Below are positions 16,315-26,039 of a DNA stretch of 64,000 bases, piece by piece. Source of the stretch: Tenuibacillus multivorans (GTDB lineage Bacteria > Bacillota > Bacilli > Bacillales > Alkalibacillaceae); NCBI RefSeq assembly GCF_900103915.1, contig NZ_FNIG01000001.1:458000-521999 (forward strand), read 5' to 3'. Position 1 is the first letter of the stretch. Each line of letters opens with the position of its first letter. Under the pieces are notes generated by a model. The model searched no databases. It saw nothing but the letters and a program-made list of their open reading frames with translations, and was not told the DNA's origin. Both the position numbers and the translations under genes were made by a program.

Positions 16315-17151
16315 ATGAATAAAAAAGAAAAACTTATAATAGAAAGCAGTATCGAGCTTTTTGCTGAAAAAGGCTTTCATGCGACATCCGTTCAAGAGAT
16401 TGTCGATAAAGTCAATGTCGCAAAGGGTTCGTTTTATAATTATTTTCAATCGAAAGAGGATTTAATCGTCTCCATCTATGATTATTATTTCGTCATGATC
16501 ATGGAAAAAATGAGTGAGGCGAGGGGTGAAGCTCAAAATCCGAGGGAAGCACTCACAAATCAAATCAGCATTTTATTCCAACTACTAAAAGACAATAAGC
16601 CACTGATTATGATGTTCCTGCGTGATCAGGTGCCGTTAGGAAAGGACGTCGAGACGTTTATGCTCCGGATGCGGCAGCAAAATTTTGAATGGGCGAAGGA
16701 AAATGTCCTGGAGATTTATGGTGAGGCGATTATACCGTATCAGTACGACGCAGCCATTTTATTAGATGGGATGCTACATAGCTATTCAAACTGTATTGTC
16801 GTCGATGAAGAAATGCTGGATCTTGAATATTTACCGGAATTTATGATGAACCGGTTAGATCATGTGTGCCATGGGTTAATCCAAAGTCAAGATCAACCGT
16901 CGATTAAGCGGCTGCCACAATTGTTTAAAGAGGAAGCTTTAAAGTTTAATAAAATCCGGCAGCTTATTTATAGCTTTGTGAATGACAATCAAGCAAAAGC
17001 GCTTGAAGCACTTGACGTGATTGAAGCGGAATTTCAGAAGGATAAACCGCAGCGCATCATTTTAGAATCCATGTTTGAACAGCTTAAAAAGTTTGATGCG
17101 TTGCATGATGAAATTGATAAACTTGAAAAGCAATGGAGTGAAGGCAAATGA
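16315..17151 (+). CDS. TetR/AcrR family transcriptional regulator
   Basis: 278 residues from ATG 16315 (AAAAGGTGAG just upstream; a GTG nine bases earlier overlaps that site). The N-terminal helix-turn-helix (about 24-45, TSVQEIVDKVNVAKGSFYNYF) is of TetR type and the long C-terminal ligand domain is longer than average (usual 190-220). It overlaps the next gene by four bases (ATGA), and a matching palindromic operator lies in its leader, so it probably represses its own operon until the pump substrate binds. Confidence 0.93.
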   Translation: MNKKEKLIIESSIELFAEKGFHATSVQEIVDKVNVAKGSFYNYFQSKEDLIVSIYDYYFVMIMEKMSEARGEAQNPREALTNQISILFQLLKDNKPLIMMFLRDQVPLGKDVETFMLRMRQQNFEWAKENVLEIYGEAIIPYQYDAAILLDGMLHSYSNCIVVDEEMLDLEYLPEFMMNRLDHVCHGLIQSQDQPSIKRLPQLFKEEALKFNKIRQLIYSFVNDNQAKALEALDVIEAEFQKDKPQRIILESMFEQLKKFDALHDEIDKLEKQWSEGK

Positions 17152-18026
17152 AAAAAGTAATAGTGCTCTTATTAGTAGCTATGATGACATTAGTCGCTTG
17201 TAATCAAGAAACAAATGACGATGAAACAGAAAATCAAACAACTGAAACACCCGTTCAGGTGACATCAGTTGCTTTAACCGATTTCACGGAAGAACGTTCA
17301 CTTATTGGGCGAACGATGCCGAGTGATCAGATGCCCGTTATGCCACAGTTTGCAGGGGAAGTCGATGCATTAAACGTCGAACGTGGTGACACGGTAGAAG
17401 AAGGTGACGTATTAGCCGAGATTCTTAGTCCACAGTATGGTAGAACAGAACTCGAAGCTCCAATGGACGGTCAAATTCAGCAGCTCAACATGGTGGAAGG
17501 CCGCCCGATTACAAACGAAAATCCAGCTGCCCTCGTCGTTGCGATTGACCCATTAAAATTAAACTTTAACGTCCCAGCAAATGAAGTGGACTCATTTGCT
17601 GTTGACGATGAACTAGAGTTTACCGTATCCCAATTAAATGAAAGTGGAACGGCGACGATTACGCACGTCGCTGACTCTGCAGGCGAAACGGGGATGTTTG
17701 CTATCGAAGCTGAAATTGAAAACCCGGATCAAAACATTCTCGCAGGCGTTACGGCTCAAGTTTCCTTAGAAAAAGTAATTGCTGAGGATACGTTGACCGT
17801 ACCAACAGAAGCTGTGGTTGATCGCGGTGGGGAACGCGTGATTTTTAAAGTTGAAGAAGGTCAAGTCGTTGAAGTTCCAATTGAAGTTGTCGCGATGCAG
17901 TCTGAAAATACGGCGATCAAAGCAATCGATGACGGATCTCTCGAAGAAGGTCAAGATGTCGTCATTCGAGGACAATTAACACTCTCAGATGGGCAAGAAG
18001 TCCGCGTCGTTGAGGGGGATGAATAA
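17148..18026 (+). CDS. Efflux periplasmic-adaptor (membrane fusion) lipoprotein
   Basis: 292 residues with a lipoprotein signal (lipobox LVAC, Cys about residue 18). The biotinyl-lipoyl-like half-motifs lie near residues 70-115 (EVDALNVERGDTVEEGDVLA, then LEAPMDGQI) and a beta-barrel/MP domain follows, as in HlyD/AcrA-type adaptors of RND pumps. It lacks the long coiled-coil hairpin of Gram-negative adaptors, as expected where there is no outer membrane. Overlaps the TetR gene and the pump gene, so the three are translationally coupled. Confidence 0.9.
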   Translation: MKKVIVLLLVAMMTLVACNQETNDDETENQTTETPVQVTSVALTDFTEERSLIGRTMPSDQMPVMPQFAGEVDALNVERGDTVEEGDVLAEILSPQYGRTELEAPMDGQIQQLNMVEGRPITNENPAALVVAIDPLKLNFNVPANEVDSFAVDDELEFTVSQLNESGTATITHVADSAGETGMFAIEAEIENPDQNILAGVTAQVSLEKVIAEDTLTVPTEAVVDRGGERVIFKVEEGQVVEVPIEVVAMQSENTAIKAIDDGSLEEGQDVVIRGQLTLSDGQEVRVVEGDE

Positions 18027-21000
18027 TGCGCCTCATCGAAACATCCATCAAACGTCCCGTCGGCGTCACGATGATCATCCTAGCTATTTTGGCGCTAGGG
18101 TTCGTATCATTCCGTAATTTATCCGTCGACTTATATCCAGATATAGACCTGCCGATTGCGGTGGTGGCGACTTCCTACGAGGGAGCGGCCCCGCAGGAAG
18201 TAGAAGAGCTCGTCACGAAACCGATTGAATCATCGGTTGCAACGATTGAAGGGGTCGAAACGATTCAGGCTCAATCACAGCCTGGAAGTTCACTCGTCAT
18301 CATGATGTTTTCAACCGATACGAATTTAGATAATGCGCTGCTCAATGTCAGGGAAAGCGTCGATCAGATTAAAGGCTTTTTACCGACCGGCGCTAACGAA
18401 CCTAGTGTTCTACGCTTTGACCCGCAACAAATGCCCGTCATGTGGGTCGGGTTAACTGGAGCGGATAAAGCAACGTTGCAAAATGTAGCCGAAAACGATA
18501 TTCAACCGTTATTCGAGCGACAGCCGGGTGTCGGCTCTGTCTCGATTGAGGGTGGTGTGAGCGAAGAAGTTCGTGTCGTCCTCGATCAGCAGCGCCTAAA
18601 TCAGTTTGGATTGTCATCGCAACAAATCATGCAGTCAATTCAAAGTGCGAATCAATCCATATCAGGTGGCGTCGTCTCACGCGGAACACAGGAACTCCAA
18701 ATTCGTATTTTGGGCGAATATGATTCCTTAGATGAAATCCGCCAAACGTTGATTCAAACACCGCAGAACGAATTTATTCGTTTGAACGACGTCGCAACCG
18801 TTGAACGTGCAGAGACTGAACAAACAGGTTTGTCTCTCGTAAACGGTGAAGAATCCGTCGTCATGAACATTTTGAAAAAGACCGATGGCAATACGGTCGC
18901 CGTTTCCGATGAAATTCATAGCGCCATGGAGGATGTGCGCGAGAATTTACCAGAAGGCGTAAAACTTAATACGGTTTTTGATACGTCACAGTTTATTCGC
19001 ATGTCGATTGACTCTGTCGTACAAAACCTATTACTTGGGGCTTTATTTGCAGTATTAGTCTTACTTTTATTCCTAAAAAGCTTCCGTGCGACACTCGTTA
19101 TCAGTTTATCGATTCCGATTGCAGTAATTACTACGTTTACGCTTATGTATTTTACCGGTGAAACGGTGAACGTCCTAACGATGGGCGGACTCGCGCTCGG
19201 GATTGGTATGATGGTCGACAGCGCCATCGTCATACTCGAGCACATCGTCACGTATCGTGAGCGGGGTTATTCGATGATTGAAGCGGCAAAAGAAGGGGCA
19301 TCCGAGATTGCACCAGCCGTCATTGCCTCAACGACGACCACGTTAGTCGTGTTCTTACCAATCGTGTTCGTCGAAGGCATCGCATCAGAAATTTTTACAC
19401 CGCTTGCGATTACTGTAGCGTTTGCTCTAATCGCATCACTCGCAGCATCCTTAACGATAATCCCGATGCTGTCATCTAAGATGCTGAAAAAATTAAGCGC
19501 CGGGAACGGACGTCGCTATTGGTTTGACCGCTTATTAGATGGTGTGATTCGCGTTTATCAAGGGCTACTTCGTGGCGCACTAAGGTTTAGAAAAACAACG
19601 ATACTTGTAACATTCATCGTGATCGCGAGTAGCTTGGCTCTAATTCCGCGACTCGGCCTAGCGTTTATTCCTGAAGCGGACCAAGGCCAAATCGAGATTA
19701 CGGTCACAACACCATCAGGCACCAATCTCGAAACAACATCTGATGTGGTTGACCGAGTCAATACGATTATGGAAAAAGATGAAGATGTCATTGAATCGAG
19801 CTACGTATCCGTTGGTGGCGGTGGATCGATGGGAATGGGCATGACCGCCAACACCGCTTCGTATATGATCCAGCTCGTACCACAGGATGAGCGCGATTTA
19901 ACGACAGAAGATGTCATGCAAAAATGGGATTCACAAGTTCAAGACATCGCCGGAGCTGATATTTCGGTCAATGTCCTTGGCGCAGGCATTAGCACTGGTG
20001 ACCCAGTCCAGATTCAACTGCAAGGCCCGGATCACGATGTTTTATCGCAAATTGCAGACCAAGTCGTGACCGTGATCAGTGATGTCGAAGGTGTGCATAA
20101 CGCAGGCTCATCAACTGATGAAGGCCGACCTGAAATGCAAATTGTCGTCGACCGAGAAGCGGCCGCTGAATTTGGCATGACCTATCAGCAAGTGATGGGA
20201 CAGGTGAGCTCTCAATTAAACGGACAAATCGCCACGCAATTTAGAACCGGTGGCAACGAGTTAGACGTACGTGTTTTAACACCAAAAGAAGAACGTGATA
20301 CCATTGAAGAAATCGAAAACTTGAAGATCATGACACCAACGGGCGAACAAATCCGTTTAGAAACAGTCGCGTCACTCGAACAAGTGAGAGGACCAGTGAC
20401 GTTAACCCGCAGTAATCAGCAGCGCCAAGTTGTCGTCTCGAGTGGGCTAGTCGGACGTGATTTAGGAAGTGTCATGACCGATATTGAGGATCGATTAAGC
20501 GGTATGGAATTCCCTGAAGGCTATAGCTATTCCATCGGTGGTCAGGCAGAAGACATGATGGAGGCATTCGGCGACCTAGCCTTAGCGTTAGTGTTCTCGA
20601 TTTTCCTCGTGTACGCAGTCATGGCGGTTCAGTTTGAAAACTTCTTACACCCATTCATCATCATGTTCTCATTACCAACGATGGTGATCGGGGTGATTCT
20701 CGGACTATTCGTCACGGGACTACCGTTATCGATTCCAGCGTTCATTGGGGTGATTATGCTCGCCGGAATTGTCGTCAACAACGCTATCGTGCTCGTCGAC
20801 TATATCAATATTTTACGACGAAAAGGCACGGAGCGTTTTGAAGCAATTCTCGAAGCTGGTGGAAACAGACTGCGTCCGATTTTAATGACATCCCTAACGA
20901 CCGTGTTAGGTATGATTCCATTGTCATTAGGACTCGGGCAAGGTGGCGAAGCGCAGCAACCATTAGCCGTGGTCATCATCTTCGGTTTAATGTTCTCAAT

Positions 21001-21079
21001 GCTGATCACCTTAGTCTTAATCCCTGTTGTCTACACACTGTTTGACGACCTATCAAGAAAAATTTTAAGAAAATCATAG
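18026..21079 (+). CDS. RND family efflux transporter (AcrB/SwrC type)
   Basis: 1017 residues with the RND layout: helix 1 (about 12-30), a large extracytoplasmic loop, helices 2-6 (about 330-480), a second loop, and helices 8-12 (about 850-1010). The proton-relay segment with GGLALGIGMMVDSAIVILEH (about 388-407) carries the paired acidic residues of HAE1 pumps, and the start MRLIETSIKRPVGVTMIILA is typical. With the adaptor and TetR gene it forms a drug or surfactant export operon similar to B. subtilis swrC/yerP. Substrate unknown. Confidence 0.93.
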   Translation: MRLIETSIKRPVGVTMIILAILALGFVSFRNLSVDLYPDIDLPIAVVATSYEGAAPQEVEELVTKPIESSVATIEGVETIQAQSQPGSSLVIMMFSTDTNLDNALLNVRESVDQIKGFLPTGANEPSVLRFDPQQMPVMWVGLTGADKATLQNVAENDIQPLFERQPGVGSVSIEGGVSEEVRVVLDQQRLNQFGLSSQQIMQSIQSANQSISGGVVSRGTQELQIRILGEYDSLDEIRQTLIQTPQNEFIRLNDVATVERAETEQTGLSLVNGEESVVMNILKKTDGNTVAVSDEIHSAMEDVRENLPEGVKLNTVFDTSQFIRMSIDSVVQNLLLGALFAVLVLLLFLKSFRATLVISLSIPIAVITTFTLMYFTGETVNVLTMGGLALGIGMMVDSAIVILEHIVTYRERGYSMIEAAKEGASEIAPAVIASTTTTLVVFLPIVFVEGIASEIFTPLAITVAFALIASLAASLTIIPMLSSKMLKKLSAGNGRRYWFDRLLDGVIRVYQGLLRGALRFRKTTILVTFIVIASSLALIPRLGLAFIPEADQGQIEITVTTPSGTNLETTSDVVDRVNTIMEKDEDVIESSYVSVGGGGSMGMGMTANTASYMIQLVPQDERDLTTEDVMQKWDSQVQDIAGADISVNVLGAGISTGDPVQIQLQGPDHDVLSQIADQVVTVISDVEGVHNAGSSTDEGRPEMQIVVDREAAAEFGMTYQQVMGQVSSQLNGQIATQFRTGGNELDVRVLTPKEERDTIEEIENLKIMTPTGEQIRLETVASLEQVRGPVTLTRSNQQRQVVVSSGLVGRDLGSVMTDIEDRLSGMEFPEGYSYSIGGQAEDMMEAFGDLALALVFSIFLVYAVMAVQFENFLHPFIIMFSLPTMVIGVILGLFVTGLPLSIPAFIGVIMLAGIVVNNAIVLVDYINILRRKGTERFEAILEAGGNRLRPILMTSLTTVLGMIPLSLGLGQGGEAQQPLAVVIIFGLMFSMLITLVLIPVVYTLFDDLSRKILRKS

Positions 21080-21095
21080 AAGGTTGAAGAAGGAA

Positions 21096-21135
21096 GGCTC
21101 CCGCTTGTGGCGGGAGCCTGATTTTTTGTTTTTTT
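21096..21135 (+). terminator. Terminator after the efflux operon
   Basis: GGCTCCCGC (21096-21104) and GCGGGAGCC (21110-21118) form a nine-pair GC stem, followed by TGATTTTTTG and another T-run. Confidence 0.93.
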
Positions 21136-21149
21136 GGGCTGGGTGCATG

Positions 21150-21665
21150 AATCCCCATTGAGGAGCGATTTTTGCCCGATGAGGCGAGCTGAATCTCCAT
21201 AGACGAGAGGTTTTCGCCCAATGGGACGTGCTGATTCCCCATGGACGTGTGTTTTTCGCCCGATGAGGTGGGCTGAATCCCCATAGACGAGCGATTTTTG
21301 CCCAATGAGGTGAGCTGATTCCCCATGGACGTGTGTTTTTGCCCAATGAGGTGAGCTGAATCCCCATAGACGAGAGGTTTTCGCCCAATGGGACGTGCTG
21401 ATTCCCCATGGACGTGTGTTTTTCGCCCAATGAGGTGAGCTGAATCCCCATTGAGGAGCGATTTTTGCCCGATGAGGCGAGCTGAATCCCCATAGACGAG
21501 AGGTTTTCGCCCAATGGGACGTGCTGATTCCCCATGGACGTGTGTTTTTCGCCCAATGAGGTGAGCTGAATCCCCATAGATGAGCGATTTTTGCCCAATG
21601 AGGTGAGCTGAATCCCCATAGATGAGAGGCTTTACCCAATGAAGCGCGCTAAATCCCCAATGAAC
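21150..21665. repeat. 21-bp phased array (CCCAATGA family), about 25 units with higher-order repeat
   Basis: CCC anchors at 21154, 21175, 21196, 21217, 21238, 21259, 21280, 21301 and 21322 are exactly 21 bp apart; one single-base deletion occurs before 21342 and the beat then resumes. On top of this, longer blocks (ATAGACGAGAGG, then GGGACGTGC, then ATGGACGTGTG) recur in the same order every few units, so the array has grown recently by duplication of multi-unit blocks. This is the longest array in the window. Confidence 0.94.
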
Positions 21666-21993
21666 AATCAACTCACAAAAAAATATAAACTTTTTTAAAA
21701 TATGGTGTTTTTTAATTTTCTCGCCTATATATGAAAAACGATGAAATTTTGGCTAGAAAATTCAATTTCCTCCTAGAGAAAATGCGATTTTCCTATGTTT
21801 TACAAACCCATTTAGACTTGCTATAACTAAATTGTCAAGGTTAGATGAAGCACACTGGTGGTTGAGGATTTCAGGTAAACTAACTGGGGGAAGGTTAGCA
21901 TTACCATATATCGGCTTGTCGTTTGACAAATTATCTCCTTACGCTTCTCTAATCTTGGCCCCGTACAAAAGCCATCCATAAGTAGGTGATAAA
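21666..21993. other. Intergenic region upstream of the NERD gene
   Basis: AT-rich in the first half, with a small inverted repeat TTGTC/GACAA near 21920-21935. No gene recognised on either strand. It probably holds the NERD gene promoter. Confidence 0.35.
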
Positions 21994-23013
21994 ATGTTTC
22001 AAACACAAAAGATTCCATCCACATTATTGAAAATCATTGCTTATCAAATCCATTTGCCTTCTAATCACAAATCCATTCAAAAGATCGAAGCCGATATCGC
22101 TAAATCCATCTCTGGTTATTATGGCGAGAAATCAATTGCATACTACATCAATTCTATTGTGAACAAAAATTTTGAGCCGGTTCAAAATATCTATCTAAAC
22201 ATTTACGGTAGATTTTTCGAAATCGATGCCTTACTTGTGAATGATAAATTTTTGCTTATTACCGAGGTGAAAAATCATAGGGATGTCGTGACAATAGACC
22301 ATGAGCTTGGTGTTATGGTTCAACAGGGGCGAAGAGGAGAAAAAACTTATCAAGATCCCATCCTCCAGGCTGAAAAACAAGCACAGCTATTAGATATGTG
22401 GCTAAAAAACAACGGCTATGACATCCCGATTGAGATTTTGGCCGTATTTACAAATCAAAATGTTGTTGTCAAAAGGCCGGAGAATGGGAAGCTCGACTCG
22501 CGCATTATCTATGGTTACAAACTTAACCAAAAATACGAGGAGATTAGTAAAAAGTACACCAATCATCCCGTACTGAATGACCGCTATGAGTTAATCAACA
22601 AGATTTTAGATGACACACGTCTTTTTAATAAATCCTTATTAAAAAATTACAACCTAAAGATGAATGACTTCATGCCAGGTGTGACTTGTCCGAATTGTGA
22701 TCGCATTGGTATGGTCCGAGAAAAACATAAGTGGCGATGTCTCGGCTGTCATCATACGGATAAATATGCTCATATTCGAGCCTTAAAAGAGTATTTTCTA
22801 ATATTTGGACCGGAAATTACGAACAAAAAGGCGAGGGAATGGCTGGGGATTGAATCACGTTATGTCGCTAAATATTTGCTACAACAAATAGCTCATAAAC
22901 AGGTTGGAAAAGGTAGACAGACAGTTTATATCTTAAATTTTGATTTACAAAAGGATTTCAATTATTTACTAGAATATAATAAAAAACAATATATAGAAAA
23001 GTTAGCACTATAG
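21994..23013 (+). CDS. NERD-domain protein with C-terminal zinc ribbon
   Basis: 339 residues. The N-terminal half holds a NERD nuclease-related domain: GEKSIAYYI near 47, FEIDALLV (about 76-83) and LLITEVKNH (about 89-97) match the D...ExK core of the PD-(D/E)xK nuclease fold. A zinc ribbon follows (CPNCDRIGM then CLGCHH, about 230-254) and a basic tail with a helix-turn-helix-like segment. TAGGTGATAAA precedes ATG 21994. NERD proteins are common in Bacillus; some are linked to DNA processing or defence, but the role here is open. Confidence 0.85.
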   Translation: MFQTQKIPSTLLKIIAYQIHLPSNHKSIQKIEADIAKSISGYYGEKSIAYYINSIVNKNFEPVQNIYLNIYGRFFEIDALLVNDKFLLITEVKNHRDVVTIDHELGVMVQQGRRGEKTYQDPILQAEKQAQLLDMWLKNNGYDIPIEILAVFTNQNVVVKRPENGKLDSRIIYGYKLNQKYEEISKKYTNHPVLNDRYELINKILDDTRLFNKSLLKNYNLKMNDFMPGVTCPNCDRIGMVREKHKWRCLGCHHTDKYAHIRALKEYFLIFGPEITNKKAREWLGIESRYVAKYLLQQIAHKQVGKGRQTVYILNFDLQKDFNYLLEYNKKQYIEKLAL

Positions 23014-23041
23014 CGCCTGTTTTAATCCGGGTGCTTTTTTA
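23012..23041 (+). terminator. Terminator after the NERD gene
   Basis: AGCGCC pairs with GGTGCT (one G-U) followed by TTTTTT; the stem overlaps the stop codon. Confidence 0.65.
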
Positions 23042-23048
23042 TATGGAA

Positions 23049-23072
23049 CGTTTCCGGCTGTTGCCGGAAACG
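23049..23072. repeat. Recurrent CGTTTCC-GC hairpin, copy 1
   Basis: CGTTTCCGGC, loop TGTT, GCCGGAAACG: a perfect ten-pair stem. Nearly the same stem, with A for the first G of GG, recurs at 33093..33116 and 33956..33978. This copy has no T-run on the plus strand. Confidence 0.8.
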
Positions 23073-23099
23073 AACATCATTAAATGCCTTATCAGTGGG

Positions 23100-23430
23100 G
23101 CTGAATCCCCAAATGGTGAGCGTTTTTCACCCAATGAGGGTAGATAAGTCCCCAATGTTGGGAGTTTTTCGCCCAAAGAGGCGCACTAATTCCCCAATGC
23201 CGGGAGTTTTTCGCCCAAAGAGGCGAGCTAATTCCCCAATGACGAGAGGTTTTTACCCAAAGAGGAGAGCTAATTCCCCATTGACAAGAGGTTTTTACCC
23301 AAAGAGGCGAGCTAATTCCCCAATGATGAGAGGTTTTTACCCAAAGAGGCGAGCTAATTCCCCAATGACGAGAGGTTTTCACCCAATGAGATGGCCTGAT
23401 TCCCCAATACCGAGAGCTTTTTACCCAAAT
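23100..23430. repeat. 21-bp phased array (CCCAATGA family), 16 units
   Basis: CCC anchors at 23108, 23130, 23151, 23172, 23193, 23214, 23235, 23256, 23277, 23298, 23319, 23340, 23361, 23382, 23403 and 23424: after one 22-bp step all intervals are 21 bp. Half-units alternate between GCTAATTCCCCAATGA and GAGGTTTTTACCCAAAGA. Confidence 0.94.
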
Positions 23431-23526
23431 CCAGTTTTCTCACCAAATTTTAATCTCTCTTTAATTCTATCCCAACGGTCCAAGGTATATAATGTTAAGT
23501 GAGGCTATTATTCTATCGAAAGGAAC

Positions 23527-24459
23527 ATGGCTATGACTTCAAGAATCGAACGTCGCAAGGAAAAAAAGAATAAACGAAAAATCATATTAACCATTTCGGC
23601 TATTCTACTAGCTGGATTAATAGCGTTTGCGACTTATTTATATATGAAAGTGGGCGACACGGTCGAGGCGATGTATACGCCGCTCGAATCGGACGCCTCG
23701 CGTGAACAGGAGACCGCGCTCGAGAGTAAGGAATCGATTAACGTGTTACTTCTCGGGGTTGATGAGCGCGAGGGAGATAAAGGGCGTTCGGATACGATGA
23801 TGCTCTTGTCGCTCAACCCGCATACGAATGAAATGCTGAAGTTTAACATCCCGCGCGATACGTATGTTGAAATCCCGGGGGTTGGTATGGATAAAATTAA
23901 TCACGCTTATGCTTTTGGTGGGTCAGATCTTTCCGTCAAAACAGTTGAAAACTTACTTGATACGACGATTCACTACTACGCAAAAATTAACATGGAAGGA
24001 CTCGTCGATGTGGTGGATGCGATGGGCGGTATTACCGTGCAAAATGATATCCACCTCACACGTAATCAATACGATTTTCCAAAAGGTGAACTATCGTTAA
24101 ATGGGGAAGAGGCCCTTGTTTATACGCGTATTAGAAAAGAAGACCCGCGCGGTGACCTTGGACGTAATGATCGTCAGCAAAAAGTGATTGATGCGTTCAT
24201 CGATAAAGCTGTATCCGTCGAATCATTTACCAAAGTCAACCCAATTTTAGATGCAGCGGGCGAAAACGCGCAGACGAATGTTGAAATGGAAACCTTGCGC
24301 CGACTGTTCTTCGATTACCGGGGAACGCGAAATAACCAAACGAAAGAGATGATTGAAGGAAGCGGTCGTATGATGGGCGGCGTCTGGTATTACGTCGTAT
24401 CGAATGAAGAGATTTACCGCTTGCGCAATGTACTCAGCGACCATATGCAGGCACGTTAA
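23527..24459 (+). CDS. LytR-CpsA-Psr (LCP) family cell-wall polymer ligase
   Basis: 310 residues: a basic cytoplasmic start, one membrane segment (about 18-40) and an extracellular LCP domain (about 75-290). LCP enzymes move undecaprenyl-phosphate-linked teichoic acids or secondary wall polymers onto peptidoglycan. Seen are NVLLLGVDEREGDKGRSDT (about 72-90), FNIPRDTYVEIPG and YTRIRKEDPRGDLGRNDRQQ, holding the conserved arginine and aspartate residues that bind the lipid pyrophosphate. AAAGGAAC precedes the start; ATG 23533 is an alternative. It fits with the CsaB/TagA-type wall-polymer genes further on. Confidence 0.92.
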   Translation: MAMTSRIERRKEKKNKRKIILTISAILLAGLIAFATYLYMKVGDTVEAMYTPLESDASREQETALESKESINVLLLGVDEREGDKGRSDTMMLLSLNPHTNEMLKFNIPRDTYVEIPGVGMDKINHAYAFGGSDLSVKTVENLLDTTIHYYAKINMEGLVDVVDAMGGITVQNDIHLTRNQYDFPKGELSLNGEEALVYTRIRKEDPRGDLGRNDRQQKVIDAFIDKAVSVESFTKVNPILDAAGENAQTNVEMETLRRLFFDYRGTRNNQTKEMIEGSGRMMGGVWYYVVSNEEIYRLRNVLSDHMQAR

Positions 24460-24562
24460 AACACTGTCATGTATTCTTAACGAAAACTTAACCCAATAAA
24501 ACTTAAAAATAGAATATGATGAGGTTGTGGACGAATTAATTTTAAATAGCGAGGGTGAGTCG

Positions 24563-25732
24563 ATGCAACAAAATCATCGCAGGAATCTAGATGAGATCCA
24601 GTTAGCTCGAGCGTTTGCGATTTTCGCTGTCATAATTGTCCATTCGACCTCAAATGGTGTCACGGTTTTACAACCTGATTCAACCCTATACCCGTTGTAC
24701 ACCTTTTTGAATACCGCTGGAAAGTTAGGGACGCCGACCTTTATCATGCTGAGTAGTTTTGTTTTATTTTATAATTACTACCTGCGTGAAACGAATGGAT
24801 CATTAATTAAGCGATTTTACGTTAAACGGTTAAAATATATATTAGTTCCGTATATCTTGTTTTCCGCGATATACTTTGGCGTCAAATGGTATATCTATTA
24901 CGATTACCCAAGTCTAGCATTCGCCGCAGAAAAATTTCTGACACAGCTGGCCAAGGGGGATGCACACACGCACTTATATTTTGTGTTTATTAGCGTGCAG
25001 CTCTATATCATGTTCCCAATCCTTATGATTCTGTTTAAAAAATCGACATTCCTTAGAAAAAACTTAATCTGGATTGGCCTTGCCTTACAATGGCTGTGGG
25101 TCGTGTTAAACCGAAATTACTTTGGTATTTCGGATACCGGCTCGATTTCATTTTCGTATTTCTCATTTTACTTTATCGGCGCCTATCTCGGAATCTATTA
25201 CGATTCGATTAGGGAAAAAATGAGAAACGCGTCCTATCGCGGAAAAATCATGAATATAATATTCACCTCATTCGGTGCTATGCTCGTTTTATATACGGGT
25301 TATATGTACCTCGCTCGAATTAATCAGTGGGGACCCGTTTACGAGGCGCTTCCGGCATTCATCACGAAATACTTTGGTACTTTCACGTGGGCGACCTATG
25401 CTTTACTTGCAGGACTCGTTGTATTCTATCTCGCGCACCTTGCAGAGAAAAAATTTGGCCCACGCACAAAAATGTTCTTTATGGAAATCGGCGCGACATC
25501 GTTCGGTATCTATATCCTGCACCCATTGATCTTACTAGCGATCCGAATAACGCTAAGTCCAGGAAACCCGTACGTCTATCATGCACTACAAATCGGAGTA
25601 TTTATTTCGATCACAGTTCTAAGCTGGTTGGCAGTCCGGTTAACGCACAAGTTCCTACCACACTATTGGATCGTGTTTGGAAAACTACCACCACAGCAAA
25701 TGAAGCGAGGGGAAGAAAGAGTGGCGGCTTAA
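24563..25732 (+). CDS. Membrane acyltransferase 3 family protein (OafA/YrhL-like)
   Basis: 389 residues from ATG 24563 (GAGGGTGAG upstream; an earlier in-frame GTG lies only two bases after its own purine run and is unlikely). About ten membrane helices. The signature LARAFAIFAVIIVHSTS near the N-terminus has the conserved histidine of the acyltransferase 3 family and TFIMLSSFVLFYNYY follows. Such proteins O-acylate (often O-acetylate) cell-surface sugars. Located 103 bases after the LCP gene on the same strand. Confidence 0.88.
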   Translation: MQQNHRRNLDEIQLARAFAIFAVIIVHSTSNGVTVLQPDSTLYPLYTFLNTAGKLGTPTFIMLSSFVLFYNYYLRETNGSLIKRFYVKRLKYILVPYILFSAIYFGVKWYIYYDYPSLAFAAEKFLTQLAKGDAHTHLYFVFISVQLYIMFPILMILFKKSTFLRKNLIWIGLALQWLWVVLNRNYFGISDTGSISFSYFSFYFIGAYLGIYYDSIREKMRNASYRGKIMNIIFTSFGAMLVLYTGYMYLARINQWGPVYEALPAFITKYFGTFTWATYALLAGLVVFYLAHLAEKKFGPRTKMFFMEIGATSFGIYILHPLILLAIRITLSPGNPYVYHALQIGVFISITVLSWLAVRLTHKFLPHYWIVFGKLPPQQMKRGEERVAA

Positions 25733-25735
25733 CTA

Positions 25736-25762
25736 AACCACGTGAATTCACGTGGTTTTTTA
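25736..25762. terminator. Terminator, perfect palindrome after the acyltransferase
   Basis: AACCACGTGAATTCACGTGGTT is a 22-bp perfect palindrome followed by TTTT, ending the acyltransferase transcript. Confidence 0.9.
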
Positions 25763-25783
25763 GTGTAAATTCACCAGAATAAG

Positions 25784-25915
25784 AATCCAGACTAGGGGGT
25801 AGGGAATCCAGACTGGAAGGGAGAAAATCCAGACTCAGAGGATGGGAATCCAAACTAGAAGGGAGAAAATCCAAACTCGTGGCCATCAAATCCACAAACA
25901 TCGATAGTTAATCGA
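25784..25915. repeat. 21-bp phased array (AATCCAGACT family), 7 units
   Basis: AATC(C) anchors at 25784, 25805, 25826, 25847, 25868, 25889 and 25910, every step exactly 21 bp. Consensus AATCCARACT then a purine-rich run (GGAAGGGAGA). The motif differs from the CCCAATGA arrays but the period is identical. Confidence 0.93.
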
Positions 25916-26039
25916 GACTTATCGTAAGCGTCATGATTGTCCAAGTTTCGCTCATCAGTATTAGGATAAAACAGCTCATTCAACGGTATTATGATAGAAT
26001 GATGATAAATATGTTGATAGAACAATAGGAGGTGAATCC

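Noticed and set aside
21150..21665. CRISPR array
   Set aside because: The period is 21 bp with no unique spacers of equal length between identical repeats, and no cas genes are present in the window.
21006..21671. Three long overlapping minus-strand frames after the efflux operon
   Set aside because: Repeat-derived; they run through the terminator and into the pump gene.
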